A stretch of 64,000 nucleotides of DNA from Phaffia rhodozyma (taxonomy: Eukaryota > Basidiomycota > Tremellomycetes > Cystofilobasidiales > Mrakiaceae): positions 186,001-250,000 of the forward strand of contig JACGZH010000002.1 of NCBI GenBank assembly GCA_014706385.1, in the 5' to 3' direction. Each line of letters begins with the position of its first letter. Position 1 is the stretch's first letter. The position numbers and the translations under genes were made by a program. Of this stretch, positions 37,038 through 48,075 are shown piece after piece. The notes under the pieces are model-generated. The model searched no databases. It was not told the DNA's origin and saw only the letters and a list, made by a program, of their open reading frames with translations.

Positions 37038-39017
37038 TCATATTGTTGATCTAGCTGTTGGTAATTTTGTCGATTTTGGCTTGATACGCCTTGGCTTATG
37101 TGTAGATATCGGCTTTGATGGCGAAGATGATGGCATTGGTGATGATGCGGGTACGGATAGTTTGCTCGGAATCGACAATTGATTCTCCAAGCCGATCGAC
37201 GCCCGTAGCTTCTCACCATCCAGAACGTCTTCCTCTCGCCGATCCTCTTCAGTATCGTCCTCATCTGACTCTGACTCTGACTCTGATCCTGTTCCTCTGC
37301 CAATTTCGAAGTCGATGATCTTCCCTCTGGGCGCCCTGCCTCTTCCTCCCGTGGTTGATCTGTCGCGTTCAAGTGATCTGGGGCCCCTCGAAAACACATT
37401 TTCGTCATCATCGTCATTGTCGCTACCTCGAGAGTCTTGGTTAAATTGGCCCATCCTGTCTGTCGAGATCTGCCCACTTACTCCTCTGGTCTTGGAGCTA
37501 TGTGCGGATTGGCTCGTCTTATAGGATGACTCTCCCAAGGAGTTTGACGGAGAAGACAGGGAGGAAGAAGTCGAGGGTAGGTTGCGAGAGGAGAGGAAGC
37601 GATCAGAAGGAATGGCGAGATCCGTCCGAGGGACAAGATTGTACCTCTCTGAGAGTAATATGAACCGCTCGTAAAGACTTGTTTCTGCTTCCGCATATTC
37701 AAACACTTCTCGATGATGGTGATAGGCGTGACTGAAGATCCGGCTTAGCCTTCTGGCCGTTTGGCGAAGTGGGTTTAGAGAGGTTTGAGGAATAGATAAT
37801 CTGAGCATGTTGGTACATGGCAGAATGAAAAGGAGGTATTGTTGTCAGTTTGCACTATTTGACGGACGGCATAAAGAACCACCTCACCTAGAAGGAAAGA
37901 GTTTTGGTGATGTCAATAATTGACAGGCTTGATCCAAGGTGTGCGTCATGTAACTAGTTGCAGCACAACTCTGGATAAGCAAAGGATGGTGTGATTACAC
38001 AGTATTCAGGGTCAGCATTCTCCTCTCTTCACAAAAGATGCCTGAGGCCTAGATAAAACCCCATCATTTACCTTGGCGGAGGAATGGGCGGCGCACATAT
38101 ACTGCCATTCACCAGCTTTCATCTGCGGGCACGAGTCGGATCGACACGTCTCGAGAAGAGATGTTACGAGCGTTGTGAGGTCTTTTGGGAGACGTCTATC
38201 GGGTTGTTTTATCAACAAAGCCATGGGATTATCTGATGAGACGAGCGAACTAGTGATGCCCTGACTGATGTACAAGGAAGGCTTACAAGATGTGTACGTA
38301 TAGCCACTGTGTCGCGTCAAACAAGCAAGGATTAGCATCCCTAGGGAAAAGAAGCTCGATGGAAGAGAGGTGAAAGAGTAGCGTACCATATCTTTATCTG
38401 CTGATACTGCATCATCCCCTGGCTCGGTCGGTTCTGAGCAGGGTTCAACCACTAGGTCTCTCGCTGGATCCCCTCTTCGAACTCTGGCTTCGAGATACTC
38501 TGAGAGTTGGAACAGCCCATCAAAGTTGTCCAAGTCGACAGTTTCCGGGTATATCTCGGTTTCCTGACGTTAGAAATCATGCAATTTTCCTCTTGTATAA
38601 ATCAGCCTCAGCTCATGAGCCCTGTATAAAGATCAGAAGAAGCGAGAAGAGGAAAAAATTGGAAGGAAAGAGCGTACAGCTATGGAAGAGCCTGGTCGGA
38701 GACGGAAGGAGAAGACCGATTGGATCGGAAGCTCTGCTACGACTGTTGACGATGGAGTCTTCTTTTGCACTAGTGAGCGTTTGGATGAACCAGTCGGAGA
38801 AGGAAGGATCATTCTGAACGATAACTAGGTATGAGAACTGTAGAAGATACAGACTGAAAGATGATGTATGTATGCGGGAGGGGAAGAAACAACAAGATCG
38901 GTCTCACGAGTGGAGGAACAAACAGGCGCGTCATAACCCTAACGAGTTCCACTTCTGATACCGCCGTATGTGGTCTACCTGCCCGTCACTTTTGCTCTTT
39001 CTTGTGGGTGCTTTCAT
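37038..39017 (-). CDS. MOB4/phocein-family protein with a long C-terminal extension
   Basis: MOB4 (phocein, fungal MOB3) is a component of STRIPAK phosphatase complexes. A probable start at 39017 (MKAPTRKSKSDGQ) is joined to ILPSPTGSSKRSLVQKK. ETEIYPETVDLDNFDGLFQLSEYLEARVRRGD follows, matching the phocein helix before the core. The core reads WLYVHIL, TLVTSLLETCRSDSCPQMKAGEWQYMCAAHS (zinc-site Cys/His), SYMTHTLDQACQLL, PKLFPSRLSIPQTSLNPL, and RRLSRIFSHAYHHHREVFEYAEAETSLYERF, close to human phocein. Splices near 37885 and 37800 are convincing because they restore FPSRLSI. After ERYNLVPRTDL the protein continues for about 200 low-complexity residues (Ser, Asp/Glu and basic clusters), absent from human phocein, to the stop at 37038-37040. 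The 5' exon is less certain. Confidence 0.8.
37264..37285 (-). repeat. Hexanucleotide TCTGAC repeat coding for a Ser/Glu/Asp tract
   Basis: About four copies of CTGACT inside the MOB4 tail encode alternating Ser and Glu (SESESESDEDD), a CK2-like acidic pattern. Confidence 0.75.
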
Positions 39018-39904
39018 CAGTGTCGTCGAGAGGGGGATGTCCTAGACTGGTCAGTCAGACGGTGAGCATGTAAGGAAACAATGAAAAGGATGTTCTCAGG
39101 ATTGTATTCTTGGCTGAAACGTTTGTTCTTTGCTTGATTCTTGTTCAAATGGCATCGCTAAGCGAGCCACCTTCTACTCTTCTCTATACAATATGGCCAA
39201 TTAGTTCATCGTTTGCTAGAGCTTCACAATGTTCTGACCATCCGATCTAACCTCACAACAATGGATGAGAACGACAGGATTGAAGCCCTGCATACCTGCA
39301 TGTGCTCTGTGTGTAATTCTCACCCACTCAGCATCCAGAGATTGATCAACGATTCGATGTCGCGGTAATCTCTTGCACATTCACTCCAGTTGTGAGCAAT
39401 TGCGTCCAACATGATGCTTCTCGGTCATACCCATAGATCACCAACGGTGCTAAAGGCGAAAAGAAAAGAACGCCAGAGAAAAAAGGGAGAAACACACGAC
39501 GGGTGCAAACAGGATAATCGGAACGGTTAAGTGGGATAGATCTCCCTGAGGAGGGAACTGAAAACGTCAAGCGTTCTAAAAGCCGACAAACGTTTCTATT
39601 AAACCGGCTACAACAGCAACGTGTCTCTCCGGCACTCTTGTCCTACAGTGGATGACATTCGTTGACTGCTCACTCGGAATCACCTCTTTTCTTCTTTTCT
39701 TTGTGATACTCACCCACATGCTGATCTTCTTTCACGCTTACCAACCTCGTGCGACATTGTTCTTGGCTCGAAGTGATGAGTTTAACCGTTCACTACAGTA
39801 TAAAACTCAGGATCTGAACAGGCTTCTTTTGCCTCAAAATCTCCTTCATAGACTCCATCATCCTCCCTCCTCTCCCCTAACAAGCAACAAGAATTTCTCA
39901 CAGA
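39018..39904. promoter_or_regulatory. Divergent spacer, MOB4 / GDPD, with TATA box
   Basis: The 887 bp has no supported ORF. TATAAAA at 39799-39805 lies about 100 bp before the GDPD start and is a credible TATA box. A CT-rich stretch precedes the ATG. Nothing else is recognised in 39020-39650. Confidence 0.45.
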
Positions 39905-41752
39905 ATGGCCAGCGCTTTGACCTTTGCTGCTCTCTTGGCTACTTCGTCTAGCTTTGTGGCTGCCGCTCCTTCAAAATCTTCCCTCAAACCCAGATGGGAG
40001 TACGAGTCGTACTTCGATCTTCAGGGTCATCGAGGAGGTCGAGGAGTAAGTACCATCGTCACCTATTGATGCCCGAATGAAGCGCCATGTTAAAACCCGG
40101 GTTATATCTCCTTAATCAAGCACACCATCGAGAACACTTTGCCCTCATTTGCCGATGGATTGATTAACGGACTTACCACTTTGGAACTCGACACCGGACT
40201 TACTGCCGATGGTCACCTCGGTACGTACTTTCTTTCTCTCTCGCACTGCTGTGTAGCAGTCAATCACAATGGATCTGACCCATGTCTGCCTCTCTATCGT
40301 ACTCCAGTGGTCTGGCACGACGAGAACTTTGTCGCTACCAAGTGCAAGGACTCCCAGCCCGTGTTCGACAACGATCCGATGTACCCCTACGTCGGTAAAT
40401 ATATCGCAAACTTGACTTTGGCACAGATCAAGACTCTCGATTGTGGAAGTCTCCGACTGGATGATTTCCCTTTGCAGATCACCGTTCCTGGTATGTCTCG
40501 ATTCAACGTTGACTTGCGCTTGCATCAATGTCCGTTTATCTATTTAGCTCACGAATCTCGCAATCTTCCACTTTACAGGTACCAAGGTCTCCACTTTGGA
40601 AGAGCTTTTCGAGTTCGTCAAGTGCGCAACCTCAGAGCCTGGTAGATTTGACTTTGATCTCTGATTCCTCATGAAAATGTCTTCGTTGACTAACCATGTA
40701 CGACATAAACCGATACTTTCTTCCTCAGTCCTCTACAACATCGAGTCCAAAGTCGATGGTGACTTCCGAAACTTGACTCGAGCTCCTGAGGATTTCGTCG
40801 CGGCCTACGAGACCCTCTACAAGAAGTGGAATTTGATCGACAGGATCACCCACCAGTCTTTCGACGTACGTTGTCATCCTCTTTCGACTAAAAACTTGTA
40901 AAACAAAATCACGTTCTTACTCATCTCAATTGTTCTGTGGTCATTCTTTTAGTGGCGATCGCTCATCATCTCCAAGAAGGTCATTCCTGACCTCAGGACT
41001 TCCGCTCTCGTGAGTATATTTCTATTTCGTTTCGTCTCAATCTACCACGCGCGCTCTTTCTACAGACAGGATACAGTTCTGATTCTTCGTTTTTGAATAA
41101 TTTATGAAACAAGTGTGATGATACCACCATCTACGCCCACCTCGCCTCCGGAGCCGCCGGAAACATCACCACCCACGGAAAGGGACCCTCGAACTGGTTG
41201 GCTGGGTATGTTTTCATCTCGCCTAGCGGTCGTTGTTTAAATTTCGTCGTTCTCATCAAACTCACTCTGTCTAAACCAATCTTGCAACACAGAATCGATA
41301 TTGACTCGTTCAACGGCTCCACCCCCAATGCCCGAGTCGCTCAGGCTGCCGCCTCGATCGGTGCTGACTTTATCTCCCCGGTCGGAACGGCTTACGGTAG
41401 CCCGGTGGTCGATGTCTCAATGGCCGGTTACATCCCCTTTGTCACGGCTGACATGGTCAACACTGCCCACGGGCTTGGAGTAGGTGTCAAGCCCTGGACT
41501 GTGAACCGATTGAACGTGATCAAGTACCTTATTGATCTTGGAATCGATGGTGGGTCCCCGTTCTGTCAATATTGGTGAACAGGATCCAGAACTACAACAC
41601 TAACTTTCTATTCTGTCAATCGAACAGGTCTTATCACTGACTTCCCCAGAGACGTTCGAATCTGGGGCGAGCAACAGGGATTGAAGCTTGCTCCTCAGAG
41701 TGATCCCAAGCGAGTCGCTCAGTGCTTGAAGAAGCACAACCAGCTCGTTTGA
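39905..41752 (+). CDS. Secreted glycerophosphodiester phosphodiesterase (GDPD)
   Basis: The enzyme hydrolyses glycerophosphodiesters to glycerol 3-phosphate and an alcohol. ATG at 39905 begins a signal peptide (MASALTFAALLATSSSFVAA). The GDPD barrel has its catalytic signature in order: GHRGGRG, intron, NTIENTLPSFADGL, TLELDTGLTADGHL, intron, VVWHDENF. These supply the His-Arg, Glu, Asp and second His residues of the family. VLYNIESKVDGDF, WNLIDRITHQSFDWRSL, GADFISPVGTAYGSPV, KPWTVNRLNVIKYLIDLGIDGLITDFP close the barrel. Stop TGA is at 41750-41752. There are eight or so introns and a length of about 390 residues. All active-site residues appear present, so it is probably an active extracellular or vacuolar phosphate- or choline-scavenging enzyme; location beyond secretion is inferred. 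Confidence 0.9.
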
Positions 41753-42141
41753 GATGTTTGTCGTCTTGATATAGAATATTTATAGCTCTCATTATAGAAA
41801 CGCCAGGATGTTGGCAGCAGCATTTGTCGTTTTGTTCTTGTTTTTGTTTCTTTCTGCCGAAAACTCTTCTGTATAATTAAACCATAGAGTCCCTAGAAAG
41901 CCCGTTCATAATTTGTGTTTTGCCTTCCTACCGTATTGTTACCGTGTCTTTGCTGATGGATTAGAGACACTGAACGTATGACACCGCCGTTGCGAAACAG
42001 AATGATGACGACGTGACGTAACAGCTTGACGTGCATCGGTTAACACGACCCATCTACCCAACCGTTTCCCACATTCATTCCTACTCGACAAAGAACCAAC
42101 TCTTTTGTTTGTCCTCTATCTTCAAGTAGAGTAGCTCAGGA
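41753..42141. promoter_or_regulatory. Spacer before XRCC2-like gene with CRE-like site
   Basis: 389 bp of GDPD 3' flank and XRCC2-like promoter. TGACGTAA at 42014-42021 is a CRE-like bZIP site, flanked by two more GACGT cores (42009-42013 and 42028-42032). The role is inferred. Confidence 0.4.
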
Positions 42142-43794
42142 ATGGAGACTCGTCCGACGTTAGAAAATACAAGAGCATTCCTCCAGCAGATCACCCGGTC
42201 TAATTTGAGAGATCTGGTATTTGCCGTTCGACGTGATCAAGCTCGTTCGTCCTGTCATACATCTTTCTATTGGCTCAGGCCGTCACAATCTATACATAAA
42301 TCATCTCCAAAGAACCATTCTTTCGTGCCGATTATATTGCTAGTTTGATTCATCCAGAGAGACCTGACATCCGTTCAACGTGCTGTCTCCAACATTTCAC
42401 AGTACCTGCAGGATCAGGCATCAAACAGTTAGATAGGGTCATTCTTGAGGAACAAGAAAGAATCAAGACGTATAACCTAACAACAGGGGACACCCAAGAG
42501 CCATCAGAACAAAGCAAAGATGCTGTGCTTCCGGGAGAAAGGGACGAAAATGATAGGGGATTGAGGAACGGAGACATGATAGAGATTCAAGGCCCCTCCG
42601 GATGTGGTAAGTCCATCATCTATCTTTCTAAACGGTCTGTCAAAGGTGACCTGAGGACTGATTTTTTGCATCGTGCCGTCGTTATTATTTTTTTTAAAAA
42701 AAGGAAAAACCGAGCTAGTCTATAAGTTGACGATCTCCCGCATCCTTCCCTTCTCACATCCTTTCTTCCGCTCTCCATCATCCCCTCCGGGCGGCACAAC
42801 AGAACCAGTCCATATTAAATTTGGTGGTCCTTCTCTCTCCGCCGTGATCTACTCACTCACTTCCGCGCCCTTTTCACTTACCCGGCTGTCTTCCCTTCTC
42901 CGATCTCATATCCAATCCACCCTTCTCCATTCGTTCTCCTCATCTGACCTCAATTCAGCTCTCCGAGATCAGACTGATGATCTGATAAAAATGTGTCTAT
43001 TGCGAGTGCGGTTATGCACGATCAGTGAGAGCCAAGGCACGTGGGGACTTGCGTTTGCTCTCAAAAGCTTCGAAACCCTGGTTGAAGATGAATTAGAAGG
43101 GGCAGAAGAAGTAGGTTTGGTGGCGATCGATGGGTTTGGAGAGTCATTTTGGGCAGATCGAGCGGTTTGGGATGCAGAGGTGAAGGAGAGGCAAAGCAAA
43201 AAACGGAAGGCAATTTCTTCACTTGACGAGGGTGATCACGATGCTGACCAGGACGACGAGGATTCTGTCGTGAAGGAAAAGGAGACGGAGAGGGAGAAAG
43301 ACAACTCGACGACTGAAAAGCAGAAGACGAGAGTGGAAGATGAAGAGGACGCGCTGAAGAACCAACCGATGTATCAAGTCCTTCTCCAACTGACGTCTAT
43401 CCGTCAACGATACTTTCCTCTCATAGTCCTCACTACCCAACTTCTTTCTCACTCTACCAATCCAAGTCTCAAGTCCATCCCTAGTCGTCCGTCCACTCAG
43501 GCGTCGTCTTCATCTTCAAATAAGTTTATGTTCACACCGACACATCTGCCGTATCCATACCATCACCCGTTCCCTCCATTCAGGAGAGCACCACCTAAGG
43601 AGATCCGAGGGATCACCTACCATTTATTCCTAGAGTCTACAGTAAGCAATCGCGTCAATACAATCAAGACAGAGAGAGTAGAGATGAGTGGGAAGGCGGA
43701 AGGCAAAGAGCTCAAGGGCTGGGTTCGCGGGAAAGGATGGGTAGGAGTAGGAAGGGAAGGGAGAGAGTTGTGTTTTTCAACTGGATTCGATTGA
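42142..43794 (+). CDS. RAD51 paralogue resembling XRCC2
   Basis: This is a homologous-recombination ATPase-fold protein of about 465 residues. Exon 1 (42142-42242) encodes METRPTLENTRAFLQQ. Skipping 42243-42400 gives RRDQALPAGSGIKQLDRV, a typical RAD51-family entry. The P-loop IQGPSGCGKTELVYKL spans an intron (42608-42704) and matches the human XRCC2 form (GPEGTGKTE). CLLRVRLCTISESQGTWGLAFAL, a Walker B-like LVAIDGFGESFWADR (XRCC2 has a similar strand ending WIDR) and VLLQLTSIRQRYFPLIVLTTQLL follow. Between Walker B and the next strand is a charged insert (43190-43360) with a KKRK nuclear signal and Lys/Glu repeats. TGA is at 43792-43794. XRCC2 is the closest family by motif pattern; another RAD51 paralogue is possible. 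Confidence 0.78.
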
Positions 43795-43977
43795 GATTCA
43801 ACAAGGTTATTCCAGACAGATATGACCTTGAGAAAGCGACATGTCAGTTGTTCAGCATCGACTCGTAATCTTTGGTCAGCTAATCTACTTGGTATATTCA
43901 TCTTCCTTTTCATATGCGCGCGCTTTTGTACTTGATCAATCTAAAATCATAGAAACAATTTAAATACTATAGGAGAA

Positions 43978-44821
43978 TCATTCTTTTGATAGGATCTCTT
44001 CAATTAACACTTTTTTCCGAGGGGCTATCGGTTCGACAGATGCTTCCGTTTCCTCGCTGTCATCATCCTCGTCTGATGAATCCGAACTATCGTCGTCATC
44101 ATCGTCGTCTTCCGAAGACGATGAATCGGTATTAGATGCATTAGGCGGCGCAGATTGAGAAGGGTCAGTGTTGCCATCCATCAGGGCATTGAACACGCCC
44201 AGTCCTAGATCCTGTAGACACATTCAGATTGTTTTCGATATTAAATTGGCGAGATATGCCGAGAAGAACAGAATAGAATATCGATCAACGTGAGTTCGAC
44301 GTCGAGTTCGTATTCGTGAGAAGCAAGACGAACCATCTCCACGTATTGGCTTTCTCCTTCACCGACGTTTTCAATATCAACATCCTCGGGTGCTCTAGAA
44401 GCGAGCGCCTCATTTGCTGACGCGATCTGAGGTAAGAACGCCTGAAGACGGGAAAGAACTTGATGGCCCGACATAGGTAATCGGTGTAGGAGCACGTATG
44501 AGCTTTGATCGACGTGCACGTCTTATACTAATTCTTTAAATGAGCACAAATACTTACGTTCGGTAGGAGGTCCGACAGAAAATGTGGTTGGTGGTTTTCC
44601 GATAGGTCTCGACTCTGTCGAAAACTGAGGCGAAGCGTTGTCTGCCAGGAGCTTGGCTTGAGAGGTGATATAAAGCCATCCAAACACAGTCCGTAAGTCA
44701 GGTCCATCTGCATAGAAGGACGAACCCCGAAAGAGACACCATAACAAGAAGACAAACCTAGTCTGATCTGACGAGCTTCGGGAGATTCAATATCAAGTAG
44801 AGGATTAGGAGAGCTGGACAT
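43978..44821 (-). CDS. NOPCHAP1/DUF4598-family protein (box C/D snoRNP assembly chaperone-like)
   Basis: The human relative (C12orf45, NOPCHAP1) links NOP58 to the R2TP chaperone. The start at 44821 (MSSSPNPLLDIESPEARQI) runs through a splice to DGPDLRTVFGWLYI. Another splice leads to HVHVDQSSYVLLHRLPMSG, and then to the hallmark VLSRLQAFLPQIASANEAL, matching LLDQVQTFLPQMARANE in the human protein. DIENVGEGESQYVEMDLGLGVFNALM corresponds to the human FNIENIDG...VIQMDVALFEM. An acidic Ser/Asp tract and APRKKVLIEEILSKE end the protein; stop is at 43978-43980. Length is about 195 residues. It shares a 262 bp divergent promoter with the methylisocitrate lyase gene. Identification rests on the central motif. 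Confidence 0.78.
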
Positions 44822-45083
44822 ATCTGTTTATGTTTGATTGATCGAACGATATGCTATGGATTCAGACGAAAGCGTTGAAGCGAGAATTATTTCCCTATGA
44901 AGGGTAGTAACCGAAGTCACTTGTTACGTAATTGATCGGATACCTCCGGGCCGGTATGTTCTCGTGACGACAGACGATGAGCCAGGCAGGTAAAAAGCAT
45001 GGACGATAAAGGAGAGATGGGAGATCTGATTGAAAGAAGCAACTCCATCTCACTTGGTACATGCAAACAAGACCATCAAAATT
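44822..45083. promoter_or_regulatory. Divergent promoter, NOPCHAP1-like / methylisocitrate lyase
   Basis: 262 bp containing the bZIP-like palindrome TTACGTAA (44924-44931) and CCGGGCCGG (44946-44954), a CCG-N3-CGG arrangement of the kind bound by Zn2Cys6 regulators of carbon-source genes. Both are visible; binding is inferred. Confidence 0.45.
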
Positions 45084-48075
45084 ATGCTGAACACTCGACT
45101 TAGGTCGTTGTTGACTATCCCACTCACTCGGTCATCGTCGTCGTTCCTCGCGAAGGAAAAGCAAGACTTCACAAGCAGATGCCAATCTCTAACAGCAAGC
45201 TGGTCGACATCTCGTTGGAAGACTCTCCAAAGGCCGTACCAAGCAGAAGATGTCATTTCCAAACAAGGATCTATTCCACCTAGCCCACCTGTCTCTCTAG
45301 AGAGCTCGAGAAAGTTGTTTGATCTGTTGAGCAGACGGGAGCAAGAAGGCAAACCGGTTCATACTATCGGGGCAATCGATCCTGTACAGGTTACCCAGAT
45401 GGCCAGGGCTGGATTAGAAGCGGTATATGTCAGTGGCTGGGCTTGCTCTTCCCTATTGACCACGGGTAGCAATGAATTGGGACCAGATTTGGCGTAAGTT
45501 CATCTGATCTTTATCGTCTTGAAGAGATACAATATATGATGTCGAACACAGGTTTGATGAAGTTGATGTTCACGTCGATACGATCATCAGGGATTATCCA
45601 TACACAACCGTTCCCAACCAAGTTCAACGACTCTGTCGAGCCCAGACATTACATGACCGAATTCACTATGATGAACGGGTGTCAACGTCTGATCCCAAGA
45701 AATTGGCAGGTCAGTTCAAGGTTTAGCACTGTTTTTACTATCAAATGATCTCTTAAGGTTGAATATACAACTCCCTGTGGGTTGCCGACGGCCCTTTCGG
45801 TTCTCTGTGCAGAGTTGGAACAAACAGATTATTTGAGACCTATCATCGCCGACGGAGACGCAGGGTGAGAATTACATCTTGAATCCAAGATTATGAGTAT
45901 AATCTGAAGTGTTAATAAGTATTCCGCATAGGCACGGCGGGGTGACAACAGTCATGAAATTGGCAAAACTTTTTGCAGAATCTGTAAGTAGGACTGACAG
46001 CCTTTTGAATCATAGCTGTCTACATTCTATGGTTGCTTGATCACAGTTTTCTATGGTTCTGTAGGGCGCAGCGGCCGTTCACTTCGAAGACCAGATGAAT
46101 GGAGCCAAAAAATGTGGTCATCAGTCGTATGTTTCTCAGTCGCGCTTCTAAGCGCCTTTAATGTAGATGTGTTGAACTCGTATTAATCCCACCTTGATCG
46201 TTGTCTACTGAACGATTTACAGAGGAAAGATCGTCGTTCCTGTCGGAGAGCATCTCAGTAGACTCTCAGCCGCCAGGCTCCAGTGGGATATTATGGGCGC
46301 AGAGACATTGTAAGCACATGGAATTTTAAAAAGATCATCGAGATCAGAATTGCTATTCTGATGGCACAGAGTGTTGGTTTGGATGCTACGATCAGGCTGA
46401 TATCTAGAACTGACGCGGAAAGTAGCCGACTGATTTCGTCCGACGTCGACGCCAGAGAGTAAGCTTACCTCATGATTCAACCAGCATATTCAGCGTACCA
46501 ATTGTTGGTTCTGTACTCAAAACCCACTCGTCTTACGGGCGGGAATAGCCACCCTTTCATCCTTGGTACGGCTCAACCAAGAGAGCATTCTCTTGCGGAA
46601 TATCTTCTCCGAGCAAAGGAAAAGGGGGCAAAGGCAGATGAGTTGGAGAATGTTGAGAGAGTTTTTCTAGAGGCCGCTCAGGATGATAGCAATCGCTTAG
46701 TGACCTTCGATGAAGGCTAGTTTCTTGCTTTGCATCTATTACCCGTTCGTCCCATAACATATCCATCACCGAGCTGACATTGCTGTCTTCTGCTTGCGTT
46801 GTTTCGACCTGTGTCTTTGGGTATGGGTCTTCAGCCGTCAAAGCGCATATTGAATCCTTGTCTCCTCCGGAAGATCCCGAGCTTATATGGGAGGAGTACC
46901 AATCATTAGGTCTAGGTCTTTGTCATTCACAGGCGAGGGCGAACGCGAGACAGGTCTTGGGGTACGATGTTCATTGGGAATGCGAAAGCTTACGAACTGC
47001 CGAAGGATTCTATCGATTCAAAGGAGGTATAGAGGTTCGTTGATTTGTCCCAATTTATCTGTATACATATTGTATATGCAACTTGTTTGACTCTTAGGAA
47101 TTCATTCGTTAGGCTGCCATTCAAAGGGCACTGCACTACGCTCCTTACGCCGATCTTCTCTGGCTCGAAACGAAGAAGCCAGATCTGACTCAGGCGAAAG
47201 CATTTGCTCGTCGGATCCGAGAGGTTCATCCCGGAAAGTTAGTCATCCATAACCATCCAGCTGTTCACATATGTGGATGTAAAGTTACAAAGCTGACAAG
47301 GCGACTGGACAAATCTGTTCTTGCAAAGGATGCTGGTCTACAATCTATCGCCTTCCTTTAATTGGAGCGCACATGGGTTTGGCGAGTCCGAGTTGAAGAG
47401 CTTTGTCTGGGACCTAGCGAAGGAAGGGTAAGTTTGACCCTGGTATCATGCGCGCTCTATGACCAGAGTTTGATATCTGATGCTCTTCCGGATCAATGTG
47501 TAGATTCGTTCTTCAGCTCATATCCTTGGCAGGATTGCACGCCTCTGCCGTTGTCACTTGTATGTATTATTCCCCTGGAGTCGCTTGAATAGACGTATCA
47601 CCAACTGACTGATTTTTCCTCTCTTTTCAAACGCAATCTCAAAGCCGAACTTGCCAGCGCATTCCGCACAGAAGGAATGCTTGCATATGTGAATTTGATC
47701 CAGCAGAAGGAACGGGAGATAGGCTGTGACGTGTTGACCCATCAGAAATGGTTCGTCTTGTTTGATATCAATCTCTAGTGGAACCCGGAGGAAATTTGAG
47801 AAGAGTCCTGATACTCTGTGTTTCTTACCGTATCATGTCGAATGATACACTGGCGCCATGTAGGAGTGGGTCTCAGTACGTCGATCGTTTGACCGAAGGT
47901 TCGTCGTCCTCATCAAATTTCAACCTTTCTATCTGCTCTCGAATCCTTGAGAACTGTATATTCTAAACATGAACCACACTTCGTCTCTACCTTTGAATGT
48001 CCTTATGCAGCCGTTTCTGGAGGATCTAGTACAGCGAAGAGCACCGGTGAAGATTCGACTGAGAATACATTTTAA
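45084..48075 (+). CDS. Mitochondrial 2-methylisocitrate lyase (isocitrate lyase family)
   Basis: This enzyme cleaves 2-methylisocitrate to succinate and pyruvate in the methylcitrate cycle for propionyl-CoA. ATG at 45084 gives a basic, Ser-rich mitochondrial presequence (MLNTRLRSLLTIPLTRSSSS); an in-frame ATG at 45030 would mask it. Conserved blocks are HTIGAIDPVQVTQMARAGLEAVYVSGWACS, DYPYTTVPNQVQRL, RPIIADGDAGHGGVTTVMKLAKLF, the signature KKCGHQSGKIVVPVGEHLSRL (catalytic Cys in KKCGH), ISRTDAESSRLISSDVDARDHPFILG, HWECESLRTAEGFYRFKGG and LVYNLSPSFNW. TAA is at 48073-48075. About 14 introns. The presequence and Gln after KKCGH favour methylisocitrate over glyoxylate-cycle isocitrate lyase, but substrate is an inference. 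Confidence 0.86.
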
